Numbered from the stretch's first letter, positions 7,352 to 15,501 are shown. The stretch: DNA of 17,048 bases from an uncultured Alistipes sp. (GCA_900550925.1 URTU01000035.1:1-17048); one strand, 5' to 3'. The notes: generated from the sequence alone by a model not told the origin. A program made the numbers and translations.

Positions 7352-8740
7352 CTATTTAACCCAATGCTTGTTGTCGAACTCGCCGTCGCGGAACTCCGGG
7401 TCTATGCGCACATACATGCCGTCGATCTTCTCGTTGAGCCACTTGCGGAACTCCCTCTGCTTCTTGGCATTGAGTGCCTGCTCCTCGATCATCAGGTAAT
7501 CCTCCTCCAGCGTGGCCGGATGGGACGGTATCACGTCAACCAACTTGATGATCTTGCTCAACTGGTTGTTCTTCAGGTCGGTCGTCTGGAAGGCATCCGA
7601 AACCTCTCCCTTCTTCAAACGGCGTATCACATTGTAGTCGGCCGGCATCAGATACTCCTTGTAGAACTTGGTCTGCGTGAGCTTGGCATCGAATGCCCCC
7701 TGGGTCTCCAGAATGTCATGGTTCGACACCAGACCGCCATTCTGTTTCGAATAGACGTCGTCGGAGTACTCCAGCGCCGCCTCCTCGAAGGTGATCGAAT
7801 CCTTGCGGATCAAATTGGCCAGGCTGTCGAGCAGCTGCTCATCGGCCGCCAACTCCGAAGGAGTATAATAGGGCCGCAACAGAATGTGGCGGCAGTGATA
7901 CATGCCACGGTCGTTCTTGTCGATCAGCTCGATGATGTGGAATCCGTACTCGGTCTCCACAACCTCCGAAACCTGTCCCGGTTTCAGCTTCTCCAGCGCA
8001 TCGGCGAACGGCTTTACGAAACTGTTGATATCCATCTCGCCCAGATCGCCGCCATGCAACGCCGAACCATCCTCGGAATACATGCGGGCCAGCGTCTCGA
8101 AACGAGCCGTACCGGCAATGATACGTTCGCGCATGTCGAGCAGGCGCTCCTTGACACGCTGCTTGGCCTCGGTCATCGACGACGGGTACTTGACTATATG
8201 CGCATAGACATACTGTTCGGGTACGATCGGAATACTGTCCGACGGAAGTGTCTTGTAATAGCGCTCGACCTCGCCCGGGGTGATCGTAACCTTGCTGGTC
8301 ACATCGTTCTGCATCGCCTGTGCATACATGTTCTCCTCGTAGTACTGGCGCAACGTCTCACGGATATCGAATACCGCCTTGTGTTCACGCTCCTCGAGTG
8401 CTGCAATGGAGCCCGCCTCGCTGATCATGTTCTGGAGATAGTCCTCAACAGTAATCGCTATGTCGGCCGTGTTGACATCCACCGAGTCGATCTGCGCCTG
8501 ATGGTACAGCAGCTTCTGCATCATCAACTGTTCGAGAGCCTCGTTCTGAGGGTCGCGGTCGGAGGTATATCCCATTTCGCGGCGCTGGTTGACCAGCATG
8601 TTGGCCGACTCGACTACATCCGAATAGTAAATGGCCGAATTGCCAACCACTGCCACGATCTTGTCGACCATGACCTGCTGCGCATTCAGGGTAAACGTAA
8701 TTAACAGGGCCGGTAAGATCAACAGACTCCTTTTCAACAT
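7352..8740 (-). CDS. SurA-like periplasmic peptidyl-prolyl isomerase/chaperone
   Basis: A 462-residue exported protein related to SurA, which escorts outer-membrane proteins through the periplasm. The signal peptide is MLKRSLLILPALLITFTLNA, cleaved before QQ. The mature start QVMVDKIVAVVGNSAIYYSDV is the typical SurA N-domain. A first parvulin domain spans about 174-275 with FETLARMYSEDGSALHGGDLGEM and GQVSEVVETEYGFHIIEL; a second, more divergent one starts at CRHILLRP (283) and includes FEEAALEYSDD and NGG. The C-terminal helix (411-445) completes the SurA architecture. ATG 8740 is chosen; a TTG at 8749 would only add three residues. It begins 5 nt after the preceding lipoprotein gene, so the two are coupled, and the OstA-like gene follows. 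Function by family; clients here are inferred. Confidence 0.92.
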   Translation of the reverse strand: MLKRSLLILPALLITFTLNAQQVMVDKIVAVVGNSAIYYSDVVESANMLVNQRREMGYTSDRDPQNEALEQLMMQKLLYHQAQIDSVDVNTADIAITVEDYLQNMISEAGSIAALEEREHKAVFDIRETLRQYYEENMYAQAMQNDVTSKVTITPGEVERYYKTLPSDSIPIVPEQYVYAHIVKYPSSMTEAKQRVKERLLDMRERIIAGTARFETLARMYSEDGSALHGGDLGEMDINSFVKPFADALEKLKPGQVSEVVETEYGFHIIELIDKNDRGMYHCRHILLRPYYTPSELAADEQLLDSLANLIRKDSITFEEAALEYSDDVYSKQNGGLVSNHDILETQGAFDAKLTQTKFYKEYLMPADYNVIRRLKKGEVSDAFQTTDLKNNQLSKIIKLVDVIPSHPATLEEDYLMIEEQALNAKKQREFRKWLNEKIDGMYVRIDPEFRDGEFDNKHWVK

Positions 8741-8745
8741 ATCAT

Positions 8746-9669
8746 TCAATTTTTACTGTTTTGTATACTCTTTTCATTATTGTTCGCCACACTGTCCGCA
8801 GTGTCATGCTCGATATTGATCTTTATATCCCCCTCTTCCATCGCCTCGCGGAAAAGCCGCTCCTCCTGGGCGCGGATGATTTCGCTCTGACGCTGGTTGA
8901 ACAGAATGCGGCGGATCGTTTCGCGGACACGTTCGAGCGGTGCAACCTCACCCGCACGCCGGATATCGGTAATGACGAACAGGTAGTGGCCGTCGACATC
9001 GCTCATCTCCTGCAACTCTCCCAACCGCAACAGCTCGGTATAGTCACGGCCGCGACGCGTGGGCAACGTCGCCAGAAAATCCGTAAACTCGACCCACGTG
9101 TCGTACTCCTGCATGTCGAGCGAATTCTTCTGGCACATGTCGCGCCAGTCCTGGATGCGGTTCGGGTCGTTCGACCTGATCAGTTCGCGGACCTTCGCGC
9201 TCTGCCGGAAACGCGTCGGCAGATGTACCTGGCGTCCCTTGACTATCGTACGTTCGAGTTTGAAGTCCGAGGCGTGCTGACGGTAATATTCGGCTATCTG
9301 ACTGTCGGTGAAGGTTGTATCCAACTCATGGTCGACGTAGTACTGGTCGAGCTTGCGCATCAGCAGCGAATTGCGGTACTCATTGACCATCGCCTCGATA
9401 TCCGATTCGCTGTCGCGGAACATCGACTCCGCCGCCCGAAGCTTCAACTCCTTGGTAACCCACTTGTCGACATAGAGTTCCAGCACCGACAGACTGTCCT
9501 CTTCGGTCATGAGCGAAGAGAAGTTGGACTGGACGTCACTCTGGCGCAGCTTCTTGTCGCCAACCTGCGCTATAACCGGATCGTATTCGAAAGGATGCGG
9601 CAATTCGCGGCAGCCGAAAAAAACAGCCGCCGTAAATGCAAAAACCGCTATTTTGAGAAAACGGGTCAT
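8746..9669 (-). CDS. SurA/parvulin-like lipoprotein
   Basis: A 307-residue protein starting MTRFLKIAVFAFTAAVFFGC, a lipoprotein signal with C20 as likely lipidated residue, so it is probably membrane-anchored facing the periplasm. The mature part begins like SurA/PrsA proteins (PVIAQVGDKKLRQSDV), continues with long helices (about 40-120: LELYVDKWVTKELKLRAAE, IAEYYRQHASDFKLERTIVKGR) and ends with a weak parvulin-like segment (GELQEMSDVDGHYLFVITDIRRAGEVAPLERVRETIRRIL). The usual parvulin residues (a GGDLG-like loop and paired histidines) are not evident, so it may act only as a chaperone. Start: a promoter -7 box at 9680-9687 excludes the longer frame beginning with TTG at 9702. It is first in the cluster with the SurA-like and OstA-like genes. 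Confidence 0.85.
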   Translation of the reverse strand: MTRFLKIAVFAFTAAVFFGCRELPHPFEYDPVIAQVGDKKLRQSDVQSNFSSLMTEEDSLSVLELYVDKWVTKELKLRAAESMFRDSESDIEAMVNEYRNSLLMRKLDQYYVDHELDTTFTDSQIAEYYRQHASDFKLERTIVKGRQVHLPTRFRQSAKVRELIRSNDPNRIQDWRDMCQKNSLDMQEYDTWVEFTDFLATLPTRRGRDYTELLRLGELQEMSDVDGHYLFVITDIRRAGEVAPLERVRETIRRILFNQRQSEIIRAQEERLFREAMEEGDIKINIEHDTADSVANNNEKSIQNSKN

Positions 9670-9679
9670 AACTGATTTG

Positions 9680-9710
9680 CAAAGATAATTCTTTTCCCGC
9701 AATTAACGAA
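9680..9710 (-). promoter_or_regulatory. Promoter of the isomerase/OstA cluster
   Basis: On the minus strand TTCG (9710-9707, one mismatch to TTTG), 19 nt, then TATCTTTG (9687-9680). The ATG at 9669 lies only 10 nt after the box, so the mRNA leader would be a few nucleotides at most. Confidence 0.65.
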
Positions 9711-9774
9711 TCAGACATCCAGTTTATTATCCGGCGCGGGATTCTCTTTCAATCGAAAACCCTTCCCGCCGCAA

Positions 9775-10836
9775 TTATTTGCCTTCACGCTCTCCGGTCG
9801 GCCGGCCATGCGGCGCCTCCGGATGCTCCGACCTCTCCTTGCCGGCCTCGGCATGGAGCGTCTGCCACATCTTGTAGGCAACAAAGACAAAAATGGCCAA
9901 TGCAATGAAATAGACAACCTTATATACCGTATCGTTCGTGATCATTTCACGCACGGTCATATTGTTCGTATCGCTCCACTGCATAACGATATAGGCCAGG
10001 GCGTTGTTCATGGCGTGTATCAGTATGACAGGCCACAACGACCCGGTCTTCAGATAGACGTATCCCAAAATGATACCTATTACAAAGGCGTTGATCACCT
10101 GTTGCGGGATCAGGTGCACGATGCCGAATATGGCTGCCGAGATCAGGATGGCCGACACGGCGCCGCTCTTGCTGCGCACCGATTCGAAAATCACCCCGCG
10201 GAACAGTGCCTCCTCAAATATCGGGGCCAGAACAACCAGCAGCAGTATCGACCAGCCGCCGTAGCTTCCCATCGTATACATCGGCCCCAGCCAACGCTCG
10301 GGGAAGAGATTGAGCAGCGGTTCGATGACAATGGCGGTTATCATGATCAGAATGAACCCCCAGAGCACCAGCATCGGGTTGAACTTGCGGAACGAGAAGT
10401 TGAAAACACGGCCTTCTCCGCCACGGGCCCGCCGGTAGGCCAGCGTCCCGGCAATCGTAATGACAAGGCACAGCACATACTGAACGGCCACGGCCACGCC
10501 GTCCCATGATGTCGACAGACTCTCCCGACTGAATATCAGCATAAAGAGCCACACCACAAAGAGCGACACCAACGACGACACGAAAAATATGCCGACGATC
10601 ACCAGCAGGTCGGCCACCGTCGGGAACCGGCGTTTGGGATCCGCCGCATGCAGCGATGCCGCGGAAGGCGTACCGTGCTCCCCGGACGGGGTTGCCGTAC
10701 CGTTCTGCCCGGCCGCCGACGCATCCTGCCGGTCACCATCCGCACCTGCGGCACTGCCGGTCATGTTCTCCGTCGCATCGGCCGGCTGTTCAGCCGCCTG
10801 ACGGATATCATTATCGAATTTCCTGTTCTTTTCCAT
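9775..10836 (-). CDS. CPBP family (CAAX-like) intramembrane metalloprotease
   Basis: A 353-residue multi-pass inner-membrane protein of the CPBP/Abi family, glutamate- and histidine-dependent proteases. All three active-site motifs are present: EEALFR (208-213, EExxxR), FGIVH (237-241, FxxxH) and HAMNN (274-278, HxxxN). About eight hydrophobic segments lie between 74 and 321. The first 70 residues are hydrophilic and rich in Ala, Gly, Asp and Thr, looking like a disordered cytoplasmic tail not usual for the family; the C-terminal 30 residues are also charged. ATG 10836 is the start, with a TATCTTTG box upstream. It is divergent from parA. Substrate and role are unknown; family members process proteins or confer bacteriocin self-immunity, and nothing nearby points to either. 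Confidence 0.92.
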   Translation of the reverse strand: MEKNRKFDNDIRQAAEQPADATENMTGSAAGADGDRQDASAAGQNGTATPSGEHGTPSAASLHAADPKRRFPTVADLLVIVGIFFVSSLVSLFVVWLFMLIFSRESLSTSWDGVAVAVQYVLCLVITIAGTLAYRRARGGEGRVFNFSFRKFNPMLVLWGFILIMITAIVIEPLLNLFPERWLGPMYTMGSYGGWSILLLVVLAPIFEEALFRGVIFESVRSKSGAVSAILISAAIFGIVHLIPQQVINAFVIGIILGYVYLKTGSLWPVILIHAMNNALAYIVMQWSDTNNMTVREMITNDTVYKVVYFIALAIFVFVAYKMWQTLHAEAGKERSEHPEAPHGRPTGEREGK

Positions 10837-10901
10837 AATGCGTATATCGTAATGTTTTACATGTCACAACGTTGGCTGCCCGTGCAGGCCAAATATTTTC
10901 C

Positions 10902-10909
10902 CAAAGATA
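10902..10909 (-). promoter_or_regulatory. -7 box upstream of the CPBP protease gene
   Basis: TATCTTTG on the minus strand (10909-10902), the same octamer found before tRNA-Asp and the isomerase cluster. No convincing TTTG exists at the right distance upstream, so only the -7 half is supported. It would give a leader of about 60 nt. Confidence 0.5.
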
Positions 10910-10952
10910 GCCATTTTCCTCCGAAAATGATGTCGGAATCGCAGAATTTAAC

Positions 10953-10960
10953 TAATTTTG
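10953..10960 (+). promoter_or_regulatory. -7 box upstream of the parA operon
   Basis: TAATTTTG matches TAnnTTTG; the -33 region is weak. It overlaps the TTG at 10958 that would open the longest parA frame, arguing for the ATG at 11042 and a leader of about 75 nt. Confidence 0.45.
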
Positions 10961-11041
10961 TCGATTGAACATCCTGTCGCCACACCCGTATCTCGATCAA
11001 TCCGGCCGGCGACACCCCTTAACTTTACGAACTGCAACAAA

Positions 11042-11803
11042 ATGAGCAAGATAGTAGCTTTGGCAAACCAAAAAGGCGGCGTCGGTAAAACAACTACCGC
11101 CATCAATCTGGCAGCGTCGCTCGCAATCCTCGGAAAACAGGTGCTGCTCGTCGACGCCGACCCCCAGGCTAATGCAACCTCAAGCCTCGGGTTCGACATA
11201 AACGGCGACGGTATCTACGAATGCATCACCGGCTCGAAAACCGCTGCCGAGGTAATCCGAAAATGCGAGGATGTCAAGAACCTCTCGCTCATATCATCCA
11301 GCATCGACCTGGTCGCCGCCGACACCGAACTCCCGAAAATGGAACAGGGACACTTCGTCATCAAACGGATCCTCGAACCAGTCCGCGACCAATTCGACTA
11401 TATCTTCGTCGACTGCTCGCCGTCGCTCGGATACACAACCGTAAACGTCCTCACGGCCGCCGATTCGGTCCTCGTACCCGTACAGTGCGAATACCTCGCC
11501 CTCGAAGGCCTCAGCAAGCTGCTCAATACCATCAAGCTCGTCAAGAACGGACTCAACCGCAACCTCGAAATCGAAGGATTCCTGCTTACGCTCTACTCCC
11601 GAAACCGCCTAAACAACCAGGTGGTCAACGAGGTCCGCGAACACTTCGGCCGGCTGGCCTTCGATACAATAATTCAACGGAATATCCGTTTGGGTGAAGC
11701 ACCCTCGCACGGAAAACCCGTTATGCTCTACGACGCCTCGGCCACCGGAAGCATAAACTACCTGAACCTGGCAAAAGAGTTTTTGAACCGAAACAAAAAA
11801 TAG
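11042..11803 (+). CDS. parA: ParA/Soj chromosome-partitioning ATPase
   Basis: A 253-residue cytoplasmic ATPase that binds DNA non-specifically and, stimulated by ParB, moves or organises chromosome origins. The deviant Walker A KGGVGKTT (11-18) with its signature lysine lies right at the N-terminus, without a helix-turn-helix, so this is the small chromosomal (Soj) type, not a plasmid type Ia ParA. VLLVDADPQANAT (34-45) and FDYIFVDCSPSLG (118-130) are the other nucleotide-site motifs. IQRNIRLGEAPSHGKPVMLYD (211-231) is the typical chromosomal ParA C-terminal block. Start ATG 11042 gives the canonical MSKIVALANQKGG; upstream codons overlap a promoter box. It precedes parB by 10 nt in the same operon. 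Confidence 0.97.
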   Translation: MSKIVALANQKGGVGKTTTAINLAASLAILGKQVLLVDADPQANATSSLGFDINGDGIYECITGSKTAAEVIRKCEDVKNLSLISSSIDLVAADTELPKMEQGHFVIKRILEPVRDQFDYIFVDCSPSLGYTTVNVLTAADSVLVPVQCEYLALEGLSKLLNTIKLVKNGLNRNLEIEGFLLTLYSRNRLNNQVVNEVREHFGRLAFDTIIQRNIRLGEAPSHGKPVMLYDASATGSINYLNLAKEFLNRNKK

Positions 11804-11813
11804 CCCTGCAACA

Positions 11814-12683
11814 ATGAAAAACAAAGCTTTAGGACGAGGCCTCGACGCCATATTCGGACAGGAACACATCGAAATAGATGCAAAAAACAGACCGATGAGT
11901 TCGATGCGCGAAATCGAACTCGACAAGATAATACCAAACCCGACACAGCCGCGCTCGGCATTCGACGAGGAGACCCTCGCCGAACTGGCCGATTCGATCC
12001 GCACGCTCGGCGTAATACAGCCCATCACCGTCAAGCGGAATACCGATGACCAGTACGTCATAATCAGCGGTGAACGGCGCTGGCGGGCCTCGAAAATAGC
12101 CGGCCTCGAAACAATCCCCGCATACATCCGCGAGGTGGACGATGCCGACCTCCACGCAATGGCGCTCGTCGAGAACATCCAGCGGCAGGACCTCAACGCA
12201 ATAGAAATCGCCCTGGGGCTGCAACGCCTTATCGACGAGTGCGGCGTGACGCAGGATGCCCTTTCGGAACGCGTCGGCAAGAAACGCTCAACGATAGCCA
12301 ACTACATGCGCCTGCTCAAACTGCCCGCCGAGGTACAGCTGGCCATCAAGGAGGGAATCATCTCGATGGGCCATGCCAAGGCAATCGCCGGAGTCCCCGA
12401 GAACAAACAGCTCAAACTGCTCAAACAGTGCGTCAAGAAGGGACTTTCAGTCCGTCAGACCGAGGAGCTCGCCCGCGCAATGACCGCCGAAAAACCGGCT
12501 CCGGCACCGCAGGAGGAGGCCGAATACCCCGAATCATATACACGCCTGATCGAACAGTTCGAGAAACTCTTCTCGCAGAACATCAGCATCCGCCGCGCAA
12601 AGAACGGCGGCGGAAAAATCACGATAGACTTCGCAAGCGACGAGGATATCGAAAACTTCGTCAAACGATTCGACTCGCTCTGA
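11814..12683 (+). CDS. parB: ParB/Spo0J chromosome-partitioning protein
   Basis: A 289-residue CTP-dependent DNA clamp that loads at parS sites near the origin and works with ParA. Order of parts: a short N-terminal ParA-activating segment (MKNKALGRGLDAIFG), the ParB N-domain with TQPRSAF (44-50), GERRWRA (86-92) and ENIQRQDLN (120-128), which form the CTP pocket, a helix-turn-helix region (about 143-170, VTQDALSERVGKKRSTIANYMRLL), a flexible acidic linker (225-240) and a C-terminal dimerisation domain (241-289). Length and motifs are typical of chromosomal ParB. No perfect parS palindrome was noticed within the window, although these often lie close to parAB. Confidence 0.97.
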   Translation: MKNKALGRGLDAIFGQEHIEIDAKNRPMSSMREIELDKIIPNPTQPRSAFDEETLAELADSIRTLGVIQPITVKRNTDDQYVIISGERRWRASKIAGLETIPAYIREVDDADLHAMALVENIQRQDLNAIEIALGLQRLIDECGVTQDALSERVGKKRSTIANYMRLLKLPAEVQLAIKEGIISMGHAKAIAGVPENKQLKLLKQCVKKGLSVRQTEELARAMTAEKPAPAPQEEAEYPESYTRLIEQFEKLFSQNISIRRAKNGGGKITIDFASDEDIENFVKRFDSL

Positions 12684-12691
12684 AAATACGG

Positions 12692-12790
12692 ATGAACAGA
12701 TTTGCCAAATACCTGCTCGCCACAGCTGCAGTGCTGATCACCGTCTCGGCGGTTCACGCGCAGTACGTTCGATCGTGCGCGGCGGAATGA
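12692..12790 (+). CDS. Signal-peptide fragment of the DUF5683 gene (apparent frameshift)
   Basis: A 32-codon frame 8 nt after parB encodes a good Sec signal peptide, MNRFAKYLLATAAVLITVSA then VHAQ, followed by YVRSCAAE and stop TGA. It has no mature protein of its own. The next gene encodes the expected mature protein in another frame, and its ATG (12787) overlaps this TGA as ATGA. The simplest reading is one gene broken by loss of a single base (or gain of two) between about 12760 and 12787. A genuine coupled mini-gene is less likely. Confidence 0.6.
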   Translation: MNRFAKYLLATAAVLITVSAVHAQYVRSCAAE

Positions 12791-13944
12791 GGCAACAGGT
12801 CGATTCCGCCGACCGGGTAGCCGATTCGTTGCGGATGAGGCTCATGATGCTCGACTCTTCGAAACTCGCCTCGCTCGGTGCTCAGATCGATCAGGCCATC
12901 GCCGACTCTCTGCCGGTCGACTCAATCATGATCCCCGCGCAGTCACTCCCCACCGATTCGCTTATCGCCGCACTGTCTGCCCTGCCCGCCGATACACTCG
13001 CCGCAATGATGGAGCGTCTGCCCGCAGATTCGACACTGACCGATTCGGTCGCTTCAGTCAAATCTGCTGTCATCGACACCACCTCAGTCAAGAGACGCGA
13101 CTCGCTCACAATATCCAAAGTATCATGGATATCGGCCGTCGCCCCCGGATTCGGGCAGATATACAACAAACAGTATTGGAAGCTCCCCATACTCTACTCG
13201 ACCGTCGGTACGGGACTGGCGCTCGGACTGCACGAGAACAAACTCTACAAACAGTACAAAAGGCAGGTGACGGCAATTACAAATGTCGACGCCTCGCGTA
13301 CCCCTGAACTCGATGCCCTCCAGACCCAGATGATACGTCACAACACCCGCCGGCAGATCTATCTGATCGGAGCCATCGCCTCGTACATATATTTTATCGG
13401 CGATGCCGCGGTAAACTACAAGGGCGATGAGGTGTCGCGTATCAAAAAGGCCACAACTCTCTCGATGATATGTCCGGGAGCAGGCCAGATCTACAACGGA
13501 AGCTACTGGAAAGCCCCTATCGTCATCGGTGCCTTCGCCTCGATGATCTACGTCATCGACTGGAACAACCGCGGCTACCAGCGCTTCAAAACCGCATACA
13601 ACCTGCGAGTAGCGTATGACAACGCACTCAGCGAGTACGAAAAGGCCGAAAACAAGGACGAGCTAACCGAACCGGTCCCAACCGACGAGTTCAAGGGACG
13701 CTACTCGGCCACGTACCTCAAAAACCTCAAGGACAACTATCGCCGCAGCCGTGACCTGTCGATCATCATCACGGCCGGCGTATATCTGTTAAACGTCATC
13801 GATGCACATGTGGATGCCCACCTGCGCGACTATGACATCTCGGACGACCTCTCGATGAACCTGCAACCACAGGTCGGCAGCTTCTATTCGGCCCGTACCG
13901 GAAGCGTAAACACCTTCGGATTCGGACTGAGCCTCACATTCTGA
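12787..13944 (+). CDS. DUF5683 family membrane protein (body of an apparently frameshifted gene)
   Basis: A 385-residue protein of unknown function whose family (DUF5683) commonly follows parAB in Bacteroidetes. Residues 1-105 are rich in Asp-Ser-hydrophobic units and look like an unstructured exported linker. The domain then shows two matching motifs: PGFGQIYNKQYWK (120-132) and PGAGQIYNGSYWK (230-242), 110 residues apart, each followed by a hydrophobic segment. A further hydrophobic segment near 325-337 is followed by NVIDAHVDAHLRDYD, a conserved-looking tail. Starts in this frame are ATG 12787 or GTG 12775; neither supplies the signal peptide, which lies just upstream in a different frame. 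If the frameshift is real, the protein may be mislocalised or depend on low-level re-framing. Confidence 0.85.
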   Translation: MRQQVDSADRVADSLRMRLMMLDSSKLASLGAQIDQAIADSLPVDSIMIPAQSLPTDSLIAALSALPADTLAAMMERLPADSTLTDSVASVKSAVIDTTSVKRRDSLTISKVSWISAVAPGFGQIYNKQYWKLPILYSTVGTGLALGLHENKLYKQYKRQVTAITNVDASRTPELDALQTQMIRHNTRRQIYLIGAIASYIYFIGDAAVNYKGDEVSRIKKATTLSMICPGAGQIYNGSYWKAPIVIGAFASMIYVIDWNNRGYQRFKTAYNLRVAYDNALSEYEKAENKDELTEPVPTDEFKGRYSATYLKNLKDNYRRSRDLSIIITAGVYLLNVIDAHVDAHLRDYDISDDLSMNLQPQVGSFYSARTGSVNTFGFGLSLTF

Positions 13945-14022
13945 CCCCGCAAAATACACTGTGTGTGTCAGGATCAACTGTGCTGAATGCAAAAACAACC
14001 AAGACTCGAAACTTATAGACTC

Positions 14023-15501
14023 ATGAAGAAATTAAGGCTCATACTACCGCAATTGATGATCATCGCCCTGATAGCCTCGCCGGAGCGTTCGGCCGCCAGC
14101 GACATCTGGCCCTTCAACGCAAAAAAACGCCAGCAGGAGGCTGTCGAACAGGTCCGACAGGAGGCCTCGGCTCGTGAAGCTCAACTCCTGCGACAGATAG
14201 ACTCGCTGCAGATTGAAATCCAGAAACAGGCCGATTCGATCGCCGCTATCGAGGCTTCGGTGCGTGGGCGCGGACATACAGGCGCTGTCAGCGACGATGG
14301 CTACTGGAGCGACCATTTCGACTCGATGAGCCTCCGCGAACGCGACTCGCTGCTCTCAAACTGGTATGAGAAGACTTCGATCTCTTCGTTCGAGAACTTC
14401 TTCGACGAGTATATAAACATCGACTCGGCCTGGACTCCAAATGCCGAAAACGAACTCCCCGATTCGGTCTACGAACAGCGACTCAAGTCAATATTCTCTC
14501 CCGTACACCTCCCCTACAACGATATCGTCAAGAAATATATCGTCAAATACACCTCTTCGCCCAACGGTCTGATCAGCCGTATGCTCGGCCTCTCGCAATA
14601 CTACTTCCCAATGATCGAACAGGAACTGATCAAGGCAGGCCTGCCCGTCGAACTGCGTATCCTCCCAATCATAGAATCGGCCCTCCAGCCTACCGCCAAA
14701 TCTCGTGCCGCTGCCGTCGGACTCTGGCAGTTCGTATACCCCACCGGCAAGGCATACGGCCTCGAAATAAATACGTTCGTCGACGAACGGTGCGACCCGC
14801 TGCAGTCCACCCGCGCCGCATGCCGCATGCTAAAGGATCTCTACAAGATGTTCGGCGACTGGTCGCTCGCAATTGCCGCATACAACTGCGGCCCGGGAAA
14901 TGTCAACAAGGCCATAGCCCGTGCCGGTGCAAAAGGTACTTTCTGGGATATATACAACTACCTCCCGCGAGAAACCCGCGGTTATGTCCCGGCATTCATC
15001 GCCGCCACATACGCTTTCCACTACTACAATCAGCACGGCATAAACGTTACCGCACCACCCATGCCCGTAGCTACCGATACGATTATGGTTTCGAACGTCA
15101 TGCATCTCGAACAGGTCGCCTCGACCATCGACATCCCGATCGAGACCCTCCGCCAGCTAAACCCACAATACCGGCTCGACATAATCCCAGCCGCGACAAA
15201 AAGCTATCCGCTGACTCTGCCAATACGCGACCTGTCACACTATATCGCCAGCGAAGCTGACATCAAAAACAAGGATTCGATCTATCTCAAGGAGTACATC
15301 GATCCTCGCAAGGTCGACAGCATACGCGTGGCCGAAAACACTTCGAAATCCATTACGCACACCGTCCGCAGCGGCGAGACGCTCGGCGGTATAGCACGCA
15401 AATACGGTGTCTCGACACGTCAGATCATGCAGTGGAACAACCTCAAGAATGCAAACAAACTGCGTATCGGACAGCGCCTCAGAATCGAACGCCGCAGATA
15501 A
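14023..15501 (+). CDS. mltD: MltD-like membrane-bound lytic transglycosylase with LysM
   Basis: A 492-residue exported enzyme that cleaves peptidoglycan glycan strands to 1,6-anhydromuramyl products. After the signal peptide (about 1-26, ending SAAS) comes a coiled-coil-like Gln/Glu-rich stretch (33-80). The SLT domain spans about 190-340: catalytic glutamate E218 in LPIIESALQP, then AVGLWQF (231-237), AAYNCGPGNV (285-294) and YLPRETRGYVPAF (312-324), all characteristic of MltD. One clear LysM (444-488, HTVRSGETLGGIARKYGVS...LRIGQRL) ends the protein; residues 354-405 resemble a degraded LysM. ATG 14023 is chosen because it opens the signal peptide; ATG 13987 would add 12 hydrophilic residues. 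It follows the DUF5683 gene by 78 nt, with no recognised promoter between. Confidence 0.93.
   Translation: MKKLRLILPQLMIIALIASPERSAASDIWPFNAKKRQQEAVEQVRQEASAREAQLLRQIDSLQIEIQKQADSIAAIEASVRGRGHTGAVSDDGYWSDHFDSMSLRERDSLLSNWYEKTSISSFENFFDEYINIDSAWTPNAENELPDSVYEQRLKSIFSPVHLPYNDIVKKYIVKYTSSPNGLISRMLGLSQYYFPMIEQELIKAGLPVELRILPIIESALQPTAKSRAAAVGLWQFVYPTGKAYGLEINTFVDERCDPLQSTRAACRMLKDLYKMFGDWSLAIAAYNCGPGNVNKAIARAGAKGTFWDIYNYLPRETRGYVPAFIAATYAFHYYNQHGINVTAPPMPVATDTIMVSNVMHLEQVASTIDIPIETLRQLNPQYRLDIIPAATKSYPLTLPIRDLSHYIASEADIKNKDSIYLKEYIDPRKVDSIRVAENTSKSITHTVRSGETLGGIARKYGVSTRQIMQWNNLKNANKLRIGQRLRIERRR

Noticed and set aside
6159..8704. Two plus-strand open frames of 446 codons each, opposite the OstA-like and SurA-like genes
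   Set aside because: Composition is typical antisense shadow (His, Arg, Ile-rich), with no promoter and no recognisable domain.
9703..9774. Possible terminator after the CPBP protease gene (GCGGGA/TCCCGC on the minus strand)
   Set aside because: The loop is about 20 nt and no T-run follows, so it is a weak structure at best.
10958..11041. 28-codon extension of parA from TTG
   Set aside because: It overlaps a TAATTTTG promoter box and would bury the MSKIVALANQKGG start typical of Soj-type ParA.
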